A stretch of DNA of 64,000 bases from Nematostella vectensis. Lineage: Eukaryota; Cnidaria; Anthozoa; Actiniaria; Edwardsiidae. Under the pieces are notes generated by a model. It worked only from the letters and a program-made list of their open reading frames with translations, ran no database searches and had not been told where the DNA came from. Position 1 is the stretch's first letter. Each line of letters begins with the position of its first letter. Where the stretch lies: the NCBI RefSeq assembly GCF_932526225.1, contig NC_064038.1:2110001-2174000 (forward strand). The letters run 5' to 3'. Shown here piece by piece: positions 1 to 11,420 of the stretch. The position numbers were made by a program, and so were the translations under genes.

Positions 1-179
1 TTCGGAAAAAAAATTATCGATTGTAACCTTTTGGAGGTTACACTCGTAAAACAAATTCCCGAATGTAACCCTGAAGCTTTTCCCGAATGTAACCTCCAGT
101 CTGATGGTGACTTTGCTTGGGATAGTTTACGATACCAATAGTATTAAAAGTAATTTTCATTACAATTCCCTTCAGCAAT

Positions 180-251
180 GCCACGTTAGTCTTTCGTTGC
201 GGGCACTTGACTACTAACGCAGCTACCCGGGTTCGATTCCCGCTGATAGCC
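180..251 (+). other. tRNA-like Pol III module (first complete copy)
   Basis: The 72 bases fit tRNA numbering almost exactly. The first seven are GCCACGT, then T8-A9. The D arm GTCT/GGGC pairs with two G-U pairs. The anticodon loop is CTACTAA, giving anticodon ACT. A four-base variable loop follows, then the T arm CCGGG-TTCGATT-CCCGC and the 3' acceptor-like strand TGATAGC plus C. The B box GGTTCGATTCC matches the eukaryotic consensus fully. The A-box region TAGTCTTTCG is degenerate and begins 43 bases before the B box, close to the 44 expected. The acceptor stem pairs at only three of seven positions (1-72, 2-71, 4-69) and the anticodon stem is largely lost. D-loop G18-G19 are absent. This is a degenerate tRNA-derived sequence, not a working tRNA. 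No CCA is encoded. Confidence 0.7.
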
Positions 252-541
252 TATTTTTTTTTCTTTATTTTTTTTTTAAATATCGATACTTAATTATACT
301 GTTCTTGGTGTGTCATGACATAAAAAGAAGGTATAGGTACATTTTTATGTACTCTCAGCATCTTTGATGTGCTCATGCTTTGTTCAGGATCCTGTACATA
401 TTTTATGCACACAAGAACTAACTAGATTCCTTGGATAACTTCATTAAGTAGATTCTAACATAGAGCATAGCGCTCGATAGATTGATATACCTTTTTTTCC
501 GAGTATACTGTTTTATTTTTCCTAATGTTACATTTTGGAAT

Positions 542-644
542 TTACATTCGGAAAAAAAATTATCGATTGTAACCTTTTGGAGGTTACACTCGTAAAACAA
601 ATTCCCGAATGTAACCCTGAAGCTTTTCCCGAATGTAACCTCCA
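542..644. repeat. GTAAC/GTTAC motif cluster with nested inverted repeats (exemplar monomer)
   Basis: TTACATTCGG (542-551) is the exact reverse complement of CCGAATGTAA at 605-614 and again at 629-638. TGGAGGTTACA (578-588) is the exact reverse complement of TGTAACCTCCA (634-644), an 11-bp perfect stem with a 45-base loop. With GTAACC at 569-574 and the GTTAC just upstream, about six copies of the GTAAC/GTTAC core lie within about 115 bp in both orientations. The cluster is present in nearly all monomers. Subtypes lose one member through the 10-bp deletion beside the A-run. Confidence 0.75.
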
Positions 645-1508
645 GTCCGATGGTGACTTTGCTTGGGATAGTTTACGATACCAATAGTATTAAAAGTAAT
701 TTTCATTACAATTCCCTTCAGCAATGCCACGTTAGTCTTTCGTTGCGGGCACTTGACTACTAACGCAGCAACCCGGGTTCGATTCCCGCTGATAGCTTAT
801 TTTTTTCTTTATTTTTTTTTTTTAAATATCGATACTTAATTATACTGTTCTTGGTGTGTCATGACATAAAAAGAAGGTATAGGGACATTTTTATGTACTC
901 TCAGCATCTTTGATGTGCTCATGCTTTGTTCAGGATCCTGCACATATTTTATGCACACAAGAACTAACTAGATTCCTTGGATAACTTGATTAAGTAGATT
1001 CTAACATAAGGCATAGCGCTCGATATATTGATATACCTTTTTTTCCGAGTGTACTGTTTTATTTTTCCTAATGTTACTTTTTGGAATTTACATTCGGAAA
1101 ACAAATTATCGATTGTAACCTTTTGGAGGTTACACTCGTAAAACAAATTCCCGAATGTAACCCTGAAGCTTTTCCCGAATGTAACCTCCAGTCCGATGGT
1201 GACTTTGCTTGGGATAGTTTACGATACCAATAGTATTAAAAGTAATTTTCATTACAATTCCCTTCAGCAATGCCACGTTAGTCTTTCGTTGCGGGCACTT
1301 GACTACTAACGCAGCAACCCGGGTTCGATTCCCGCTGATAGCCTATTTTTTTTTCTTTATTTTTTTTTAAATATCGATACTTAATTATACTGTTCTTGGT
1401 GTGTCATGACATAAAAAGAAGGTATAGGGACATTTTTATGTACTTTCAGCATCTTTGATGTGCTCATGCTTTGTTCAGGATCTTGCACATATTTTATGCA
1501 CACAAGAA

Positions 1509-4500
1509 CTAACTAGATTCCTTGGATAACTTGATTAAGTAGATTCTAACATAGAGCATAGCGCTTGATAGATTGATATACCTTTTTTTCCGAGTGTACT
1601 GTTTTATTTTTCCTAATGTTACTTTTTGGAATTTACATTCGGAAAAAAAATTATCGATTTTAACCTTTTGGAGGTTACACTCGTAAAACAAATTCCCGAA
1701 TGTAACCCTGAAGCTTTTCCCGAATGTAACCTCCAGTCCGATGGTGACTTTGCTTGGGATAGTTTACGATACCAATAGTATTAAAAGTAATTTTCATTAC
1801 AATTCCCTTCAGCAATGCCACGTTAGTCTTTCGTTGCGGGCACTTGACTACTAACGTAGCGACCCGTGTTCAATTCCCGCGGATAGCCTATTTTTTTTTC
1901 TTTATTTTTTTTTTAAATATAGATACTTAATTATACTGTTCTTGGTGTGTCATGACATAAAAAGAAGGTATAGGGACATTTTTATGTACTCTCAGCATCT
2001 TTGATGTGCTCATGCTTTGTTCAGGATCCTGTACATATTTTATGAACACAAGAACTAACTAGATTCCTTGGATAACTTGATTACGTAGATTCTAACATAG
2101 AGCATAGCGCTCGATAGATTGATATACCTTTTTTTCCGAGTATACTGTTTTAGTTTTTCCTAATGTTACTTTTTGGAATTTACATTCGGAAAAAAAATTA
2201 TCGATTGTAACCTTTTGGAGGTTACACTCGTAAAACAAATTCCCGAATGTAACCCTGAAGCTTTTCCCGAATGTAACCTCCAGTCTGATGGTGACTTTGT
2301 TTGGGATAGTTTACGATACCAATAGTATTAAAAGTAATTTTCATTACAATTCCCTTCAGCAATGCCACGTTAGTCTTTCGTTGCGTGCACTTGACTACTA
2401 ACGCAGCGACCCGTGTTCAATTCCCGCGGATAGCCTATTTTTTTTTCTTTATTTTTTTTTTAAATATAGATACTTAATTATACTGTTCTTGGTGTGTCAT
2501 GACATAAAAAGAAGGTATAGGGACATTTTTATATACTCTCAGCATCTTTGATGTGCTCATGCTTTGTTCAGGATCCTGTACATATTTTATGAACACAAGA
2601 ACTAACTAGATTCCTTGGATAACTTGATTACGTAGATTCTAACATAGAGCATAGCGCTCGATAGATTGATATACCTTTTTTTCCGAGTATACTGTTTTAG
2701 TTTTTCCTAATGTTACTTTTTGGAATTTACATTCGGAAAAAAAATTATCGATTGTAACCTTTTGGAGGTTACACTCGTAAAACAAATTCCCGAATGTAAC
2801 CCTGAAGCTTTTCCCGAATGTAACCTCCAGTCTGATGGTGACTTTGTTTGGGATAGTTTACGATACCAATAGTATTAAAAGTAATTTTCATTACAATTCC
2901 CTTCAGCAATGCCACGTTAGTCTTTCGTTGCGTGCACTTGACTACTAACGCAGCGACCCGTGTTCAATTCCCGCGGATAGCCTATTTTTTTTTCTTTATT
3001 TTTTTTTTAAATATAGATACTTAATTATACTGTTCTTGGTGTGTCATGACATAAAAAGAAGGTATAGGGACATTTTTATATACTCTCAGCATCTTTGATG
3101 TGCTCATGCTTTGTTCAGGATCCTGTACATATTTTATGAATACAAGAACTAACTAGATTCCTTGGATAACTTGATTAAGTAGATTCTAACATAGAGCATA
3201 GCGCTCGATAGATTGATATACCTTTTTTTCCGAGTATACTGTTTTATTTTTCCTAATGTTACTTTTTGGAATTTACATTCGGAAAAAAAATTATCGATTT
3301 TAACCTTTTGGATGTTACACTCGTAAAACAAATTCCCGAATGTAACCCTGAAGCTTTTCCCGAATGTAACCTCCAGTCCGATGGTGACTTTGCTTGGGAT
3401 AGTTTACGATACCAATAGTATTAAAAGTAATTTTCATTACAATTCCCTTCAGCAATGCCACGTTAGTCTTTCGTTGCGGGCACTTGACTACTAACGCAGC
3501 GACCCGTGTTCAATTCCCGCGGATAGCCTATTTTTTTTTCTTTATTTTTTTTTTAAATATAGATACTTAATTATACTGTTCTTGGTGTGTCATGACATAA
3601 AAAGAAGGTATAGGGACATTTTTATGTACTCTCAGCATCTTTGATGTGCTCATGCTTTGTTCAGGATCCTGTACATATTTTATGAACACAAGAACTAACT
3701 AGATTCCTTGGATAACTTGATTACGTAGATTCTAACATAGAGCATAGCGCTCGATAGATTGATATACCTTTTTTTCCGAGTATACTGTTTTAGTTTTTCC
3801 TAATGTTACTTTTTGGAATTTACATTCGGAAAAAAAATTATCGATTGTAACCTTTTGGAGGTTACACTCGTAAAACAAATTCCCGAATGTAACCCTGAAG
3901 CTTTTCCCGAATGTAACCTCCAGTCTGATGGTGACTTTGTTTGGGATAGTTTACGATACCAATAGTATTAAAAGTAATTTTCATTACAATTCCCTTCAGC
4001 AATGCCACGTTAGTCTTTCGTTGCGTGCACTTGACTACTAACGCAGCGACCCGTGTTCAATTCCCGCGGATAGCCTATTTTTTTTTCTTTATTTTTTTTT
4101 TAAATATAGATACTTAATTATACTGTTCTTGGTGTGTCATGACATAAAAAGAAGGTATAGGGACATTTTTATATACTCTCAGCATCTTTGATGTGCTCAT
4201 GCTTTGTTCAGGATCCTGTACATATTTTATGAACACAAGAACTAACTAGATTCCTTGGATAACTTGATTACGTAGATTCTAACATAGAGCATAGCGCTCG
4301 ATAGATTGATATACCTTTTTTTCCGAGTATACTGTTTTAGTTTTTCCTAATGTTACTTTTTGGAATTTACATTCGGAAAAAAAATTATCGATTGTAACCT
4401 TTTGGAGGTTACACTCGTAAAACAAATTCCCGAATGTAACCCTGAAGCTTTTCCCGAATGTAACCTCCAGTCTGATGGTGACTTTGTTTGGGATAGTTTA

Positions 4501-4790
4501 CGATACCAATAGTATTAAAAGTAATTTTCATTACAATTCCCTTCAGCAATGCCACGTTAGTCTTTCGTTGCGTGCACTTGACTACTAACGCAGCGACCCG
4601 TGTTCAATTCCCGCGGATAGCCTATTTTTTTTTTTCTTTATTTTTTTTTTAAATATAGATACTTAATTATACTGTTCTTGGTGTGTCATGACATAAAAAG
4701 AAGGTATAGGGACATTTTTATATACTCTCAGCATCTTTGATGTGCTCATGCTTTGTTCAGGATCCTGTACATATTTTATGAATACAAGAA
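1509..4790 (+). repeat. Three-monomer higher-order repeat, two copies (offset 1640 bp)
   Basis: The first copy is about 1509-3148 and the second about 3149-4790. Both contain, in the same order, one ordinary monomer followed by two monomers with GATTACGTAG and TTTTAGTTTTTCC. Both also carry the GACCCGTGTTCAATTCCCGC version of the tRNA-like T arm, for example at 1861 and 3501. The same two-part signature returns near 57.6-58.3 kb and 61.4-62.0 kb. It is therefore a subfamily block spread along the array and not a single local duplication. Exact boundaries cannot be fixed by eye because neighbouring monomers are so alike. Confidence 0.75.
1817..1888 (+). other. tRNA-like module, B-box-damaged subtype
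   Basis: This has the same 72-base layout as the ordinary module, but the T arm reads CCGTGTTCAATTCCCGC. The G-to-T change at B-box position 1 (tRNA position 52) also breaks a T-stem pair. The 3' acceptor strand is GGATAGC. The same subtype recurs at about 2408, 2953, 3501, 10047, 14931, 17635, 18180, 57612, 58159, 61416 and 61964, counted at GACCCGTG. It marks a subfamily. If the B box matters for anything, these copies should be weaker. Confidence 0.6.
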
Positions 4791-6535
4791 CTAACTAGAT
4801 TCCTTGGATAACTTGATTAAGTAGATTCTAACATAGAGCATAGCGCTCGATAGATTGATATACCTTTTTTTCCGAGTATACTGTTTTATTTTTCCTAATG
4901 TTACTTTTTGGAATTTACATTCGGAAAAAAAATTATCGATTGTAACCTTTTGGAGGTTACACTCGTAAAACAAATTCCCGAATGTAACCCTGAAGCTTTT
5001 CCCGAATGTAACCTCCAGTCTGATGGTGACTTTGCTTGGGATAGTTTACGATACCAATAGTATTAAAAGTAATTTTCATTACAATTCCCTTCAGCAATGC
5101 CACGTTAGTCTTTCGTTGCGGGCACTTGACTACTAACGCAGCTACCCGGGTTCGATTCCCGCTGATAGCCTATTTTTTTTTTCTTTATTTTTTTTTTAAA
5201 TATCGATACTTAATTATACTGTTCTTGGTGTGTCATGACATAAAAAGAAGGTATAGGTACATTTTTATGTACTCTCAGCATCTTTGATGTGCTCATGCTT
5301 TGTTCAGGATCCTGTACATATTTTATGCACACAAGAACTAACTAGATTCCTTGGATAACTTCATTAAGTAGATTCTAACATAGAGCATAGCGCTCGATAG
5401 ATTGATATACCTTTTTTTCCGAGTATACTGTTTTATTTTTCCTAATGTTACATTTTGGAATTTACATTCGGAAAAAAAATTATCGATTGTAACCTTTTGG
5501 AGGTTACACTCGTAAAACAAATTCCCGAATGTAACCCTGAAGCTTTTCCCGAATGTAACCTCCAGTCCGATGGTGACTTTGCTTGGGATAGTTTACGATA
5601 CCAATAGTATTAAAAGTACTTTTCATTACAATTCCCTTCATCAATGCCACGTTAGTCTTTCGTTGCGGGCACTTGACTACTAACGCAGCGACCCGGGTTC
5701 GATTCCCGCTGATAGCCTATTTTTTTTCTTTTTTTTTTTTTAAATATCGATACTTAATTATACTGTTCTTGGTGTGTCATGACATAAAAAGAAGGTATAG
5801 GGACATTTTTATGTACTCGCAGCATCTTTGAAGTGCTCATGCTTTGTTAAGGATCCTGCACATATTTTATGCACACAAGAACTAACTAGATTCCTTGGAT
5901 AAGTTGATTAAGTAGATTCTAACATAGAGCATAGCGCTCGATAGATTGATATACCTTTTTTTCCGAGTATACTGTTTTATTTTTCCTAATGTTACTTTTT
6001 GGAATTTACATTCGGAAAAAAAATTATCGATTGTAACCTTTTGGAGGTTACACTCGTAAAACAAATTCCCGAATGTAACCCTGAAGCTTTTCCCGAATGT
6101 AACCTCCAGTCCGATGGTGACTTTGCTTGGGATAGTTTACGATACCAATAGTATTAAAAGTAATTTTCATTACAATTCCCTTCAGCAATGCCACGTTAGT
6201 CTTTCGTTGCGGGCACTTGACTACTAACGCAGCGACCCGGGTTCAATCCCGGCTGATAGCCTATTTTTTTTTCTTTTTTTTTTTAATATCGATACTTAAT
6301 TATACTGTTCTTGGTGTGTCATGACATAAAAAGAAGGTATAGGGACATTTTTATGTACTCTCAGCATCTTTGATGTGCTCATGCTTTGTTCAGGATCCTG
6401 TACATATTTTATGAACACAAGCACTAACTAGATTCCTTGGATAACTTGATTAAGTAGATTCTAACATAGAGCATAGCGCTCGATAGATTGATATACCTTT
6501 TTTTCCGAGTATACTGTTTTATTTTTCCTAATGTT

Positions 6536-9500
6536 ACCTTTTGGAATTTACATTCGGAAAAAAAATTATCGATTGTAACCTTTTGGAGGTTACACTCGTA
6601 ATACAAATTCCCGAATGTAACCCTGAAGCTTTTCCCGAATGTAACCTCCAGTCTGATGGTGACTTTGCTTGGGATAGTTTACGATACCAATAGTATTAAA
6701 AGTAATTTTCATTACAATTCCCTTCAGCAATGTCACGTTAGTCTTTCGTTGCGGGCACTTGACTACTAACGCAGCAACCCGGGTTCGATTCCCGCTGATA
6801 GCCTATTTTTTTTCTTTATTTTTTTTTAAATATCAATACTTAATTATACTGTTCTTGGTGTGTCATGACATAAAAAGAAGGTAAAGGTACATTTTTATGT
6901 ACTCTCAGCATCTTTGATGTGCTCATGCTTTGTTCAGGATCCTGTACATATTTTATGCACACAAGAACTAACTAGATTTCTTGGATAACTTCATTAAGTA
7001 GATTCTAACATAGAGCATAGTGCTCGATAGATTGATATACCTTTTTTTCCGAGTATACTGTTTTATTTTTCCTAATGTTACTTTTTGGAATTTACATTCG
7101 GAAAAAAAATTATCGATTGTAACCTTTTGGAGGTTACACTCGTAAAACAAATTCCCGAATGTAACCCTGAAGCTTTTCCCGAATGTAACCTCCAGTCCGA
7201 TGGTGACTTTGCTTGGGATAGTTTACGATACCAATAGTATTAAAAGTAATTTTCATTACAATTCCCTTCAGCAATGCCACGTTAGTCTTTCGTTGCGGGC
7301 ACTTGACTACTAACGCAGCGACACGGGTTCGATTCCTGCTGATAGCCTATTCTTTTTCTTTATTTTTTTTTTAAAATATCGATACTTAATTATACTGTTC
7401 TTGGTGTGTCATGACATAAAAAGAAGGTATAGGGACATTTTTATGTACTCTCAGCATCTTTGATGTGCTCATGCTTTGTTCAGGATCCTGTACATATTTT
7501 ATGCACACAAGAACTAACTAGATTTCTTGGATAACTTCATTAAGTAGATTCTAACATAGAGCATAGTGCTCGATAGATTGATATACCTTTTTTTCCGAGT
7601 ATACTGTTTTATTTTTCCTAATGTTACTTTTTGGAATTTACATTCGGAAAAAAAATTATCGATTGTAACCTTTTGGAGGTTACACTCGTAAAACAAATTC
7701 CCGAATGTAACCCTGAAGCTTTTCCCGAATGTAACCTCCAGTCCGATGGTGACTTTGCTTGGGATAGTTTACGATACCAATAGTATTAAAAGTAATTTTC
7801 ATTACAATTCCCTTCAGCAATGCCACGTTAGTCTTTCGTTGCGGGCACTTGACTACTAACGCAGCGACACGGGTTCGATTCCTGCTGATAGCCTATTCTT
7901 TTTCTTTATTTTTTTTTTTAAATATCGATACTTAATTATACTGTTCTTGGTGTGTCATGACATAAAAAGAAGGTATAGGGACATTTTTATGTACTCTCAG
8001 CATCTTTGATGTGCTCATGCTTTGTTCAGGATCCTGTACATATTTTATGCACACAAGAACTAACTAGATTCCTTGGATAACTTGATTAAGTAGATTCTAA
8101 CATAGAGCATAGCGCTCGATAGATTGATATACCTTTTTTTCCGAGTATACTGTTTTATTTTTCCTAATGTTACTTTTTGGAATTTACATTCGGAAAAAAA
8201 ATTATCGATTGTAACCTTTTGGAGGTTACACTCGTAAAACAAATTCCCGAATGTAACCCTGAAGCTTTTCCCGAATGTAACCTCCAGTCCGATGGTGACT
8301 TTGCTTGGGATAGTTTACGATACCAATAGTATTAAAAGTAATTTTCATTACAATTCCCTTCAGCAATGCCACGTTAGTCTTTTGTTGCGGGCACTTGACT
8401 ACTAACGCAGCGACCCGGGCTCGATTTCCGCTGATAGCCTATTTTTTTTCTTTTTTTTTTTTTAAATATCGATACTTAATTATACTGTTCTTGGTGTGTC
8501 ATGACATAAAAAGAAGGTATAGGGACATTTTTATGTACTCTCAGCATCTTTGAAGTGCTCATGCTTTGTTCAGGATCCTGCACATATTTTATGCACACAA
8601 GAACTAACTAGATTCCTTGGATAAATTGATTAAGTAGATTCTAACATAGAGCATAGCGCTCGATAGATTGATATACCTTTTTTTCCGAGTATACTGTTTT
8701 ATTTTTCCTAATGTTACTTTTTGGAATTTACATTCGGAAAAAAAATTATCGATTGTAACCTTTTGGAGGTTACACTCGTAAAACAAGTTCCCGAATGTAA
8801 CCCTGAAGCTTTTCCCGAATGTAACCTCCAGTCCGATGGTGACTTTGCTTGGGATAGTTTACGATACCAATAGTATTAAAAGTAATTTTCATTACAATTC
8901 CCTTCAGCAATGCCACGTTAGTCTTTTGTTGCGGGCACTTGACTACTAACGCAGCGACCCGGGTTCCATTCCCGCTGATAGCCTATTTTTTTTCTTTATT
9001 TTTTTTTTAAATATCGATACTTAATTATACTGTTCTTGGTGTGTCATGACATAAAAAGAAGGTATAAGGACATTTTTATGTACTCTCAGCATCTTTGATG
9101 TGCTCATGCTTTGTTCAGGATCCTGTACATATTTTATGCACACAAGAACTAACTAGATTCCTTGGATAACTTGATTAAGTAGATTCTAACATAGAGCATA
9201 GCGCTCGATAGATTGAGATACCTTTTTTTCCGAGTATACTGTTTTATTTTTCCTAATGTTACTTTTTGGAATTTACATTCGGAAAAAAAATTATCGATTG
9301 TAACCTTTTGGAGGTTACACTCGTAAAACAAATTCCCGAATGTAACCCTGAAGCTTTTCCCGAATGTAACCTCCAGTCCGATGGTGACTTTGCTTGGGAT
9401 AGTTTACGATACCAATAGTATTAAAAGTAATTTTCATTACAATTCCCTTCAGCAATGCCACGTTAGTCTTTCGTTGCGGGCACTTGACTACTAACGCAGC

Positions 9501-10992
9501 GACCCGGGCTCGATTTCCGCTGATAGCCTATTTTTTTTTCTTTTTTTTTTTTTAAATATCGATACTTAATTATACTGTTCTTGGTGTGTCATGACATAAA
9601 AAGAAGGTATCGGGACATTTTGATGTACTCTCAGCATCTTTGATGTGCTCATGCTTTGTTCAGGATCCTGTACATATTTTATGCACACAAGAACTAACTA
9701 GATTCCTTGGATAACTTGATTAAGTAGATTCTAACATAGAGCATAGCGCTCGATAGATTGATATACCTTTTTTTCCGAGTATACTGTTTTATTTTTCCTA
9801 ATGTTACTTTTTGGAATTTACATTCGGAAAAAAAATTATCGATTGTAACCTTTTGGAGGTTACACTCGTAAAACAAGTTCCCGAATGTAACCCTGAAGCT
9901 TTTCCCGAATGTAACCTCCAGTCCGATGGTGACTTTGCTTGGGATAGTTTACGATACCAATAGTATTAAAAGTAATTTTCATTACAATTCCCTTCAGCAA
10001 TGCCACGTTAGTCTTTCGTTGCGGGCACTTGACTACTAACGCAGCGACCCGTGTTCAATTCCCGCGGATAGCCTATTTTTTTTTTTTTATTTTTTTTTTA
10101 AATATAGATACTTATTTATACTGTTCTTGGTGTGTCATGACATAAAAAGAAGGTATAGGGACATTTTTATGTACTCTCAGCATCTTTGATGTGCTCATGC
10201 TTTGTTCAGGATCCTGTACATATTTTATGCACACAAGAACTAACTAGATTCCTTGGATAACTTGATTAAGTAGATTCTAACATAGAGCATAGCGCTCGAT
10301 AGATTGATATACCTATTTTTTCCAAGTATACTGTTTTATTTTTCTTAATGTTACTTTTTGGAATTTACATTCGGAAAAAAAAAACCTTTTGGAGGTTACA
10401 CTCGTAAAACAAATTCCCGAATGTAACCCTGAAGCTTTTCCCGAATGTAACCTCCAGTCCGATGGTGACTTTGCTTGGGATAGTTTACGATACCAATAGT
10501 ATTAAAAGTAATTTTTATTACAATTCCCTTCAGCAATGCCACGTTAGTCTTTCGTTGCGGGCACTTGACTACTAACGCAGCGACCCGGGTTCGATTCCTG
10601 CTGATAGCCTATTTTTTTTCTAATTTTTTTTTTAAAATATCGATACTTAATTATACTGTTCTTGGTGTGTCATGACATAAAAAGAAGGTATAGGGACATT
10701 TTTATGTACTCTCAGCATCTTTGATGTGCTCATGCTTTGTTCAGGATCCTGTACATATTTTATGCACACAAGAACTAACTAGATTCCTTGGATAACTTGA
10801 TTAAGTAGATTCTAACATAGAGCATAGCGCTCGATAGATTGATATACCTTTTTTTCCAAGTATACTGTTTTATTTTTCCTAATGTTACTTTTTGGAATTT
10901 ACATTCGGAAAAAAAATAACCTTTTGGAGGTTACACTCGTAAAACAAATTCCCGAATGTAACCCTGAAGGTTTTCCCGGATGTAACCTCCAG
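6536..10992 (+). repeat. Nine-monomer higher-order block, copy 1
   Basis: This block repeats with an offset of 4885 bp at 11421-15865. Diagnostic variants line up in order: GTTACCTTTTGG (6532), the GACACGGGTTCG monomers (about 7320 and 7865), GATTGAGATACC (about 9213), ATCGGGACATTTTGATG (about 9610), ACCTATTTTTTCC (about 10311), a monomer with the A-run joined straight to ACCTTTTGG (about 10376), and GAAGGTTTTCCCGGATG (about 10967). By eye there are only about ten substitutions between the two copies, so the duplication is recent relative to monomer divergence. Confidence 0.85.
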
Positions 10993-11420
10993 TCTGATGG
11001 TGACTTTGCTTGGGATAGTTTACGATACCAATAGTATTAAAAGTAATTTTCATTACAATTCCCTTCAGCAATGTCACGTTAGTCTTTCGTTGCGGGCACT
11101 TGACTACTAACGCAGCAACCCGGGTTCGATTCCCGCTGATAGCCTATTTTTTTTCTTTATTTTTTTTTAAATATCAATACTTAATTATACTGTTCTTGGT
11201 GTGTCATGACATAAAAAGAAGGTAAAGGTACATTTTTATGTACTCTCAGTATCTTTGATGTGCTCATGCTTTGTTCAGGATCCTGTACATATTTTATGCA
11301 CACAAGAACTAACTAGATTTCTTGGATAACTTCATTAAGTAGATTCTAACATAGAGCATAGTGCTCGATAGATTGATATACCTTTTTTTCCGAGTATACT
11401 GTTTTATTTTTCCTAATGTT
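10993..11420 (+). repeat. Crossover junction between the two nine-monomer blocks
   Basis: This short stretch does not follow the 4885-bp register. From about 10993 to 11362 its private variants (AGTCTGATGG, AATGTCACG, ATCAATACTT, GTAAAGGTAC, GATTTCTTGG, TAGTGCTCG) match 6652-7021, an offset of 4341 bp or eight monomers. From 11421 onward the sequence matches with the nine-monomer offset. The switch of register must lie in the shared bases between 11363 and 11421. This is what unequal crossing-over or local gene conversion between neighbouring monomers leaves behind. Confidence 0.7.

Noticed and set aside
190-210. CENP-B-box-like sequence TTCGTTGCGGGC in each monomer
   Set aside because: The CENP-B box needs TTCG and CGGG separated by seven bases with a fixed A. 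Here the spacing is three bases. The resemblance is partial and explained by the tRNA-like D arm.
180-251. A functional tRNA gene (anticodon ACT, serine)
   Set aside because: The acceptor stem pairs at three of seven positions, the anticodon stem is mostly unpaired, and D-loop GG is missing. Serine tRNAs also have a long variable arm, absent here.
418-600. A recurring 60-residue minus-strand ORF (MFYECN...KESS), open in most monomers
   Set aside because: The frame is kept because the monomers are nearly identical. It is broken in the 10-bp deletion subtype and by A-run changes. It crosses the inverted repeats, has no recognisable domain, and shows no excess of silent changes by eye. No promoter or start context supports it.
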